From Apostichopus japonicus (Eukaryota; Echinodermata; Holothuroidea; Aspidochirotida; Stichopodidae), in contig NC_092563.1 in assembly GCF_037975245.1 (NCBI RefSeq), positions 15,020,094-15,084,093 on the forward strand: a stretch of 64,000 nt of DNA. Reading direction: 5' to 3'. The position numbers and the translations under genes are program-made. The notes beneath the pieces are model-generated. The model searched no databases, was not told the origin of the DNA, and worked only from the letters and a program-made list of their open reading frames with translations. Of this stretch, positions 49,201-61,200 are shown piece by piece (position 1 is the stretch's first letter; each line of letters opens with the position of its first letter).

Positions 49201-52200
49201 AACGTCCTGCTCTCCCGCACCAGAAAGGCACCGTCCGTCTTCTTGTAAGCTACCAGCCTCTCCTCCGAGATCTTCCTCGCCTCTTTACCATCCAGCTCAT
49301 CGATTTTGCCGTGAAACCAGGGCTCAGCGTAATGAAGCTCTTCCTCTGAGGTACTCTGCTGTTATGGAAGAGGGGTGTGAAGAACAATTAGGGACTCTTT
49401 TAAACAGTTGACTGACTACATATGCTCAGGAATAAATGGACGATGAAGGTGGAAAAGTCGGTGCAAAAATACTTATATGAATCTGGTTTCTGCCCCCCCC
49501 CCCCCTAACCGATACTGGGATGTTCAAAGGGAACACAAAGATTGGACTGGAATATGACTTGGTCGGAAGGACAACACAAATGTTTATCAGTTTTCCCCAA
49601 CACACAGAAAGACAGTGTAGGGAATCAGTTGTGTGAAACAGGTACGTGTGGGATGGCAGGAAAGTTCAAAGGCTACAAAAAAAAAAAAATTTAATTAAAA
49701 AAAGTACAGTTTCAACGCCCTTTGGGTGGTTAATACTTGCCACATAAGGAAACTTAACAAACTTGGCATTTCAAGTGTTCAATTTGCATTTTGATAAAGC
49801 CTAAAACATAGTTAAAGACATCACTGACAGCTATTAATAGGGAACAATTCCAAAGGCATCCTCATTTTCAAAGACAAATCACAACAACAACAAGATTTAC
49901 AAAAGGAAAAGTAAAAGGACATTGAAAAACATGTGCCATGATGACATGAGAGACCACCTTCTGAGATCCACATCCTGGAGTAACAAAGGCTTTTTATCAG
50001 AACTATTTATCCAGAACTATGTCTTGAGTTATTAGGCACAGGATATTGACATAGCATTATGGGATATGTTTGTCTTCACTGTGGGTGTCAAAGTCGTCTG
50101 TCAGTGGCAGGGATTTTAATTTTAATTAGATGCTCACCTCCGACACCTGGGAGAACGTATCCTCTTCCTCGTCGTGAGTCTCCATCTCCTCCCAGGGTGA
50201 GTAGAGGAGGCGATCCTCTGTCAGAACAAAAAAATTGGGAACCCACTCGTTCTGTAGACAGGAAGAAGCAGACCGTAAAAGATGCTGTTCGATTCTTGTT
50301 CATTTATCTACCTTGCTAAAATGTCATATTGTTTGATATTACAGGGAACTAAGAATAGCATTCCAAAGTATGTTCTAAAAAAATGTGAGATCATATTTTA
50401 TTTTTTTCGTGTCATCTTTAATGAGGGTACTCCTGCTTAGTGCAGAAGCACTGCTTTCCAGAGGAGCCCTCAAGATCATAGCATCTTAACAGTCATATAC
50501 ACATGTCACTACAGTAGTGAAACCTTTGGGATAAAAGGGCAACAGCTCTCACTCTCCACCCCCCCCCCACCACTCTCCCTGTTGCTCCTGTGGTCATAAA
50601 CGTGTCTTTATAATATAGGGTGTTGTAGTAAACTTAGGTTTCAGCTCACAAAGAAATTTAAGCCTCCCACTTTTTCCTTCCCACACTGACAGCTCCACTG
50701 AATACCCCCCTTGCTCACCCCTCCCCATTGAATACCCCCTTTGCTCGCCCCTCCAAAATTAGCACGGCCGATAAGTGCAATTTCAGCTTTGAAACTTATG
50801 GGCCCGCCATATTCCATCTTGCAACACATCCCCATGCATCTAAATGAATATTCATGCTTCGAAAATAGAATTAACTTTACGCATAAGAAACTATCGACAG
50901 GGGACTGGATAGAAACAGTCTAGGATATGGTGCACGGGACTGAAATGTATTAAAAAATTAAAATTAAAAATTAATATGTTGATTTATAGATGAAGGAGAA
51001 ATTCTCACCTTGACTGTATCGTGCAGAAGAAGCTTCCCGTTAATCAGAGAATTACTGTAATCCCACTCAACATCTGCGAAAGTTAAGATTAAAATAAATA
51101 AATAAATAGATAAATAAATACAAAATAACTAAAGGGGTTTTGAAAAGAGCAAACAAGTTCTCTCTTCTTTTCTATAACAGGATTTGAACCAACGACGCTA
51201 AGGGTTACAAGCCCTGTAACGTGGGGTTTGTGTGAGAATTATTTGACATTTGGCGCCTCCAACATTCCCAGATATGGATTTCTCACGCTTTCTCAGTCGA
51301 GGCCAGGGTTTTGTTTGAATTCTTATTTTGGTGGGCATCAGGAGAGAACTTTAAGAACGGTACAGTATTTTAAGACGTAAGATATTATGAAACAAAATCG
51401 GTTTTCCCTTGTTCATTTACTTCTAAAAAAGAAGAGTTGTACAAATCCAACCAATAGAAGAAGAGATTAAAACAAAAGAACTCAAATAGAAAGAACAAAG
51501 AATGTTATGAAAAAGAAACGGACAACAACAAAAGAAGATTAAAACAAAATAAAATTGAAAAAGAAAAGAAAAAGTTGGAGGAAATGTTTAAGCACTTTCA
51601 CCCCTTTTCTGTTTTCTCTCATTTGACACCCTCCATTTATTCTCACATTCGTATTTTCATATTTTCCCATTTATATTTCTTACTCTCCGAAAAAGAATGC
51701 CTCTCTCTCTCCTTCCGGGGTGAGTAAAGAAATAAGGCAAAGTTGAAAGTACCCTTTCGTGTTTTGAGTGTATGATTGATGCACAATCTAAGAACAATAA
51801 ATACCACCTGCTATTAAATGCAAACATCGGTACTTTCACTTTTCCTCTTTGGTGCTCTTTAAGATAAACAAGACTGACATCCCTAAGTATTCCAAGGTTT
51901 TAATTGTTAAATTTATTTCATACAGAGATGATAGTAATACTATAATTATGATATTGTCAGACTCTTATTGTTCAAAGCCCTCACATAGGATCAGTATCTA
52001 AAATTTGCAGGCAAGCTACAGCCTTTTGGATCACATTAAAAGGAAATACCCATTGAATCATTACATTACCCACATCCTTATCAGTCTTGAAGTTATTTAT
52101 TTGCTTATGTTCTAATCCTGTCTGGTAAGCAGCCGTCAAAGTGAGGAATCATACTCTCAACCACAAGCAATTTTTCCTTTGCCCCATGCAGGACAATGAA

Positions 52201-55200
52201 ACTTTTTAAAACCAGTAAATTATTCATTTGACTCCCAATTAAAAAGTCCCAACAGATTTACTGCTGACAGTTTTGGTCAGATTCATGTGATTTCTAGTCT
52301 ACATTAACCAAAACAAAGCTGACCATTTCATTGTTTTATCTTCGGACTTTTCTGGATGATTCAAAATGTGCAAAATGCTTACTCTCCCCCTCCCCCCCCC
52401 TGTGGAAGATGGCACCGGCCTGTAATAATAAAACTGATCACTTCACTACACAAACGACTTTCGACCCATGTCTGATACGCAGAATTACGTCGGCTGGATC
52501 TTAGGCTAGACCTAGTTGCAACCACACTTCTCCGTTTGAATTACTACCGTTAGGCTGACAGAACATATCTAATCTGTAGAGCAGACCGCTGAGCTAAAAC
52601 TTCTGTCGGTAAACTTTTTGTCGCGATCCATTCGACCTGTAGCTGCTTTAAGTTAAACTAATCAATGAAATACCTTCCTCGTCCAATGCCCTCTCTAAAC
52701 TTGATTCTTACTTAAGGAAGATTGTCTCTACAATTTCTGCACTCGATTCTTTGCGCTCTACGAGGCCTTGACATCGCCAAACAGATGCTCTTATAAAGGA
52801 TTAGTGCAAATTTAATCAACTCACTGTCGTCATCGGGAATACTGGCAAACACATCGACATCCCCTTCAGGAAGTTTCTTGTGTTTGATGATGATTTTACC
52901 TCGGAGTTGATTGAGAGTCGGGAGCGATTTGCCGTCCCGCTCCACCGGCTGAGTGAGGAGAGAGGCTGACAGAAGGCAAACAAGATAAAAGGTATCAAGA
53001 GACGATTAACAGACGGAGCATTAATGAATGAATTTACTGTTCTGTCTTCTTCTTTTTCTTTGGTTGGGGGGGGGTGGAGATTCAAAACAGAAGGATTTGA
53101 AACTGAAACAGGCCTTTGGTTTTTGCAGGATATACCAACTAAGAGCACCAAAACAGTCATGATAGGTTTTTTTCAGTCATGGAATAACAATAACACTTGT
53201 GACCGGTCGCAGTTGGGAGAGATCAGTGTTTTAAGGTTTACTTCATCGCACATCTTGGACAATTAGGTTACGGCAAGAGTGCTATTATGGTGTGAAGACA
53301 GGTAAGTGAGGAATAAATTAAAATACAGAGATATCTTAATAGCTTTAACCCACTTAACGTGGTACATCTATCTCCAGTTGTCAGTTCGTTCAAGCATGGG
53401 TTTGACGAGAAGAGGAAGGTTTTTCCATAATTTATTCGACAGAGAAGAAGCGTACAAATCATAGTCTTGTAACATGACGTGAAGACTCGTCACATTTAGT
53501 CTAATCTCATGACTGAAAGTTTTCAAGGTGCAAAGAATACTACAACTCACGCCCAAAGATCTCTTGGAAAACACAAGCCATGTTCCTCTGTTGGGTTAAA
53601 CTGCAGTGATTCTCAATGGATAAGACGATTGGCAAACTGAAATTTCAAGAAGGAATGTTTCGAGAAATTCATTAAGAATACACAATAACCAAAAATATGA
53701 GCCATTTTTGTCTTCTATTCCCATGTCTAATAAACATAAATAAACATAATCACCTGGATAAAATGAACAAAAAAACTTGCAGAATTTCACTGTGGGACAG
53801 AAATTAAGCTCAAACTTCTTCTGTGAAACTATCCTTTTACACACATACATTAAAGTAAAAAACACATTTGTGTTATGGGGTTTTCCCTAATGGTTTGGTA
53901 CAGTTTAATAGTATTAAAGGGACTGTCCTTTAAAACTTAAAACTCACTTGCTTGAGGCTTCGAACATTAAAAAACCATGAACAAGAAAATGAATTTTTGT
54001 CTTACTCTGAAACAGTGAATGCATGTTCCTTGATAGTGTTGAGGACATCGTTGAATTTGATGCGTGTTGTGAGGGTGAGACCGTGGTAGATTTGGGGGAG
54101 ACCCTCAGGTCCGTCCCAGCAATCCACTAGAAAACCAAAAAAATAATAATGGATAGTATTGAACCATCACAATATAAAACTGTGGTGTATATAGTTAACA
54201 TTAGCTGACCCTGTCAGTAACAATTTACATAGGTGAAGGAACAAGGGGGCACAAGGGGGGGGGGGTTGCAGGGAGGGCTTCTCCCTCCCCTCCATGCTTT
54301 GAGAGGTGGGGGTCAACTAACAAATGTACTCCACGGCAGTGCTATTAAATTATCCAGCTGGGTCCATTGTCTTTGCAAAAGGAGGGCCCAGTCAATCACA
54401 TGATCGATTTTTGGTTTCGTATTATATCACAATATATTGAATGTTTTCATCTGGACCAAAGAGTCATAATTTTGACGCCAACAAAAAAAAAAAAAAATTT
54501 GCAGGGAAATATTGAATTTGTACAGTTCACCAAAAAGAGAAATTAGCACATAAAATATTCCAAATTTTCAATGTCCCCCATCTGGGCCAATATATCATCT
54601 ACAAAAATAGAAATACTTCGTAAGAGGACCCTGGTACATCCTACGTCTATGACATCCTACTTACATTCAATACATCGGCAGCCCATTTGCAATACTCTAG
54701 CATATGCTTCGCAGGAAGATTCACTTGAAATCTGGTCACCGGTAAGATATCTGAAATGGGAAAAGAAGTGAACAAAAGTTGAGATTTTCAGGTTATCTGA
54801 AAATAACCATTACCCCCTCCCACCCTGACTGTAAATAAAAAATAAACAAATTGTGGGATGGATGAGCCCACAAACCAAAGTGCACTACTCCTAAGCCCTA
54901 GCCTAACCCTATTTAATTGTACTGTGTAAGTTCCACAGGGGTGCAGAGTGACATGGGGGTTGAGTGGGGGTGGGGTGGGGGGAGAGGACAAAGGGTTTAC
55001 CACCAGCTATTTGTGATTTAATTTCTTTAGCTTCCAAGAGATCCAAGGGACACAGTATAGAATGAAGATGTCAATCTTTTACAGATTTTCAAAGTATTTA
55101 TCAATCTTTTATTTTATCACTTTTTTCAAAATTTATTCCAAATATTATCAAAATTTATCAATCAATTTATCGATCTTTCAAAGTATTTATCAGAAGTATT

Positions 55201-58200
55201 TATGGGTAGTAATTATCAGTAGTACAGTATCTCTACGTCAAACTGAACAGATGTATCTGCTTTATGTCCATCTTCTTATTTTTACGAGGAGATATCAATT
55301 AATCTAACATCGTCCTGTCTTGGCAATCTGTATAGATCTGATTTTAACAAGCAGTGGCGAGTGGGTCCATGATTTCTCACAAGAGGGAGCCTGCACGGCA
55401 AGCATTGGTAGATACAGAACCTATACCACCATAAACAGATGAGTATGCATTAACATCGATAAGGCGTATCCATGCATGCAGAGTGCTAAACTTTTCCCAC
55501 ATTTTTCATCAAAGCTGATTATTTTTATTTTTTTTATTTTCAAAATTTTTTTTAAGAAGGAGAAATGAACACCCAACCCCCCCACACCCCACCCCTCCTG
55601 GATCAACCCATGATATCAACCTATTTCAAAGCAATTTATAGAATATGGGATGTGACACCAAAAACCTTCAGCAGTAAAAGAAGGGTTGACTATTAAGGGT
55701 ATATCCATCCAATGATGATATCCTGAATCAGGTCATAAGTTCAAGCAAAGCGATTACCGAAAAATGAGGAACTACGAGGAACTATGAGGAACTATGAGAG
55801 CTGGTCTGTCCTGGTTTTCAACCTTTCCCTAGTAACTAATATATTCCTCATGGTATGCACAAATGTGAAGCAATCAATCTGTTTGCCCTGACACAGATAG
55901 AAACCTCCCTCTTAATATTATCATAGTGTATATACAGGATCTCTCCATGTGGGCACATATCGCATTTTGTTTATTACGAACTGAGTACCCTCTTTGATTA
56001 TCCGTGATTATCCGTGATATAATACAAACAAACCTAGTGAAGAAAAAAAGCCCAGAAAAGTGGCTTCATTTTTTTCCCAAATTTTGTTTTCCCCAATTTT
56101 TTTTTTCCCCCCTTCCTTCTAAATATGAACAACCTCTGCCCATGTATTTTTTTAATGACTTTTAATAGTTGCCACTATTAAATCCCCCTTGGTCTACAAA
56201 GGAGAAGAAAACCACAAAATAATTTCCCTAAAATTCGCTAGAAGTCGATCTCCCTGTCAATATTAAACAACATCTACAGTATACGCAAAAGAAGTTTAAA
56301 AACATAGTCCAAATACAGAGCAGCTGGGATTCTTCTCTTTTTTTCATCCCGAGAGACCTTTTATGAACGTCACCTATCACACGAATGACAGTTTTCTCTA
56401 CGTACGAAATGATTAAAATCAATGATAAATCCAATGATAAAATCAATGATAACATCAATGATAAAATCAAATGAGACATTTATTCTCATAGTTCCTCTGC
56501 CCTTTTTAAAAATGTCCACAATCGGTAAATAACATATCGAGCAGGTAATATCCCATGGGATTTTTAATTTTACTAAAACAGTCAAATTCAATTCAATGTA
56601 CCCTTGAAATGTCTACAGTAGCTTAATTCAAGATTAGCTCTCGATTCTCGACAAAACTTCATTTATTACAAAACCACATTTCAAATTACTCTCTCGGATG
56701 CCGAGAGGCAAATCGGGGGAGGGGGGATAGACTGAATAAGAAAAATGTTCCATCAACGGTATAGATACGTTCATTTTGACATTTAATGAGCAACCAAGGA
56801 CTTCTAGAAGATATTTTTTCTGATATTCTCTGTGCATGCTCAAAACGATATGGAACAGTAAAGTGTAAAATACATAAATGGAAAAGAGCATAAAAATTTA
56901 TTACAAAATACCAAAATTAGCACCAAAAAAACAACAGTGTATTAAAACATCCTGTATGCAATCTACTGAAAAAAAATGTTGTTTTTAATTGGCAATTTAT
57001 TCTTGAATTTCTCATACTCATGAAAAAATACTTTCCTGGATGGTTTTGAACCTCTAAAATTATTTCCAGAGTATAAAATTATACAGTACTTCCAGGATTT
57101 TCTACACATTCTTCGTGGGCGGCGGTAAAAAAAAAAACAATTTTGGGGTGAAAGTACGAAAGTGAGTTGACGCTTTTTGATATTCTCACATATCTAGGGG
57201 CAATGCTGATGACTTTTAAACTGTTTATAGATTAAGAGGACCAGGTCGGGCATTTTAATAATGAGGGGGGGGGGTTGAAGGCTTTTCCCAACCACAGGGG
57301 CTTTATAGAACATGTAGGGTTATTATCATTGCACTCAATCACTTCAGAAGATCCTTGTACTCCCAAAAGAATCTTTCTGATCAAATTTGTTCGGTCTTCT
57401 TTCATAACAGTTTACAACTTGGTTTCTTAAAAGATCTCGACAGAAGATCGATTAAGTTCCCACTAAATATCAAAGATCAATAACTGGAGCTGAAAATTGG
57501 GGCAATAAAATAAAAGAAAAAAAAAGCGCAGCATCAAAGGTAAAGTACGGGGCAAGTCAAATATAAAATAAACACAATGGAAAAACAAAAGGGCACTACA
57601 TCTTTTTGCAATTATCTTCAAATATTGAAATGCTGTCAAGTAAAACAAATATATTTAATATAATAAAAAAAAAAGAAGAAGAAGATTGTAGTGACAACTG
57701 CCGCATTTCTGTCGCTTGTTCGATAACGACGAGTTGAGTGACTGAATGATTGAATGTCATACAGTCCATCAATGAAAACCAAAACACCTCTAAAAAAGGT
57801 GCTTATAAAATCAAAGTAAATATTATCTCCTTTCTTTCAAATATTATATAGAATTTTCTTTGTACTATTCCATGCCCTCCCATCCCCACAACCGCCTCAA
57901 CCCTCTTTTCAAAAGAAGAATCAAATGAAACATTGAAAATAGAACCCAACATCTCTCTAACAGGAACATATTATCAATTGTCTGTTTATAAACCAGTTTT
58001 GAGAAATTTGTTATAAATCTACTCCAGGGCTGCAGCAGGAAGCTTTATTCAAATGGCAGTATATGAACCTTTGTTGTACATGTAAGTGGTATGAGTTGAC
58101 TTGTAGTTTATTTTTAACTTTAAAGTTTGTTAAAATCTTTCCGCATTACATCTAAAGGTTAATGTTTTTTCCAATTGTTTCTCACTGTTTTACACCACCC

Positions 58201-61200
58201 CCCTCCCCCCCCCGCCCTCCCAATGATTCAAAAGTAAAACTGACATGAGGTCATTGGCATATATACTGAGGTGGACAGGTGTTGTAAAACAGGCAGTGGG
58301 TGACTTTTTAACCAAAATTTGTTTTTAATGCCAAGCTCAGAGCTTTCCACCCTGTACAGGTTACTAATTACTTATAAAAGGGCAACTGAGGCTTATGAAT
58401 TCAGAGTTCCTGACCCTCGTTCGACAGGCGAAAAATCAGATGGAAATTGTTGAAGCGTCGCAGAGTAACTAATCATATGTAATGGTCACAGAAAAATTGG
58501 AAGACATCACATAAATAAGATATCCTCTTTCCTCCTCTGTGATATGATTTTGGCTATAAACAAGAAATATTTGTCAAATTTTTTTTTGGGGGGGGGGCAA
58601 TTTTTGCAATTGATACAGACCTATAGTACATACAATACGGTATCATTTGCACCTTTACAAACTTAACAGCAGTTGAAATTTCTAACAAATGAACATGATA
58701 TCAACAGAGAACTAACTAAACTGCTATCGACGTACCAAATATGAGATTCACCAAAACAAGTGAACTTTCGTGAGTTGTCCGGTTTCTGAAACTGATATTA
58801 AATTAAAATGACCTTTGACCTGTTAAACACAATAGCAACCTGGACCTCAACTGAAAGGTATCTATACAATATAAAGTATAAAATTCACCAAAAAGTGAAT
58901 TTACTGAATTAGAAGGTTTCAGATTTTGACCATTGGTGACCTCAAATGACTTTTATCCTCCAACAAAAGCACTAGGAGGCCACAACCTAACTACTAGTAC
59001 TCGTTGTAGCCAAAGCAGTGGCGATCTTACTAATGGGGAATCTATGTAACGTTTGAAATTTATCCAACCAGGCATGGTGAGTTCTTCTGTAAACCATAAA
59101 TGGCTTCACACAGAGACTAATGTACTTATTATGTATGTAGATCTTTTTTGGCCTTCAGCAAGGAATCAAACAACCAAGGACTTATACAAATGAGTTTTGG
59201 CCAAGAACGCAGTTACTTGATCCTACATTCAACCGCATATAAGTTGTGATTGAAAAGAAAGTCAAAATTTTAACCACACAATTAACATTTCCGTAAAGAA
59301 AAAAATATATATATACATTCTGGAATTGCTGGAGAGCACCTTCCTCAAAGATTGGCTTCGATTCTATCCGATGGGACAAAATATCAGCTCCCATTACATT
59401 ATCAAAACTTAACCACACAGCCATTTTTACCCTGTAACCAGGATGTAACGACAATCCCTATGTCAACAACATTTGATCTGCCGAGTGCAGCAGGCTATTT
59501 CCTTCTCGAAACTCCTGTGTTGAGACTAAACATGCAATGTCTTGGAACAGCATGAAATGGACAACTGTTGGCAAAGCATATTCTAAAAACAGCCTGAGTT
59601 CAATAAGAGTTCGATAACATACTTTATTGTCTAAAGTGACTATTCTATTGTTTTAGTTTCATTTGCATAATCAATGTGCTTTCTTGTCTGATTCTGTTGT
59701 TGTTGTTTATACTTCTCCAAGTATTTTGCACAGCTCAAGTTGAACTTTTGGGTCGTTTTTTACTGACGGTACCTTGGATCATCGTTCTCGAAGGAGTGAA
59801 AATAACAACTTCCGACACGACTATCAAACGTTGCGGTAATGAATTACACAAATGATAGAACTTTGTTGTGCTGCATAAGAGAGCATCTCAACATTGGAAT
59901 TCTTCTCTGTAAATGCTGTCATGCTATTATCAATTCTGAATGAGATGTACGATAAAATGGCTTGCAGTAAGTCTAAAATTACATTGTCATCCAAAATACT
60001 AAACTTAAAATTGTTTTCACAGGACTTCTCTGTTTCTATTTCCTTACTGTTTAGTTTTTCACAGTTAGGTCATTAAAGCACTTCTCTAAAGGTTAAACCA
60101 TAATCAATCACAAGTAACAGCAGTTTACAAACTAGAAAAGTTCACTACCCTGTAGCATATTCAAAGGGAGTTGAGGTGGGGTCGTGACCCCACTACCCAC
60201 CTCCGTTATTGGCTCAGAGAGAGACATCAAAATGTACCATTTGATGTCAAAACTTTGATTTTTTGTTCTTTGGTAAGACAAAGTGCCCCATAGCCACACC
60301 ACTCATTTGAAAAAAAAAAGTTTGATTATTGCCTTCACCCTGTCCATAAAGGCTCATACCCCTAGTACCAAAAACCGGAATATCTGCATCCATCCCCTCC
60401 CCCCTCTCCCATCCCCTCCAACTGCCCATCCCCTTTGACATCGTGTGCACAGCACAGTCACTACCAGTTGATAGGTCCAGATTAACCTTTCCAAGATTTG
60501 TTGGTTTCCAAGGTTTGTTGGTCTACAAAATCATTTTTTTTACTGAATAAACACACAGATCTAACATTGATACAACAATAATGATGGTTTTAGGCTAGAG
60601 GGACGGCCATCTTTATATCACATATTAAAGAACTGTCCAGGAATATGGGTCAAAGCAAGCCAAAAGTGGATAACTGAAATTTTAAATGTACGGTTTTATT
60701 TGACCTTCAACTGGAAGAGACAAAATTTCCCCCCTCCCCCCACTCGTGTTTCCTACCCACTCCCGGCCTTTCCCTTTCCCACTAAATACACCACAGTTAT
60801 GGTACTGTACCTCTTTACAGGCCTTGACGCTCAATTTTACGGACATGTTTTACTGCCACGTTTGTTTCCTTTGTAAACGTTAAAGTTTAAACTACTCTTT
60901 AGGATAGGAATGTAAAGGGTTATCTTGGAACAAAATTAACATTCACATAATCACACAATCTTTACAATATATACTTTTTGCCCCCAAAAAGGGATTTAGT
61001 TTTGCCCATTTCCAAGAAACTGGGCAAATGGAGTTCATCCATGTTTTCTGCATAAAACAGTCGAATCAAACCAGAAATTGAACCTGTAGGGGGGGGGGGG
61101 TGGGCAGGCGTATGGATCTTTAATGTTCATATCTTTACATAAGACTACTGTTTTATCCAGACTAATTATGCGAACTCAATCCCTCGCACCAGATACGTAA

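Noticed and set aside
51178-51225. tRNA-Thr-like 3' half on the - strand (GGGCTTGTAACCC and GGTTCAAATCC)
   Set aside because: No matching D-arm or 5' acceptor strand upstream; at most a tRNA relic.
51245-51275. TTTGGCGCC word resembling an LTR-retrotransposon primer binding site
   Set aside because: No LTR pair, polypurine tract or gag/pol coding sequence nearby.
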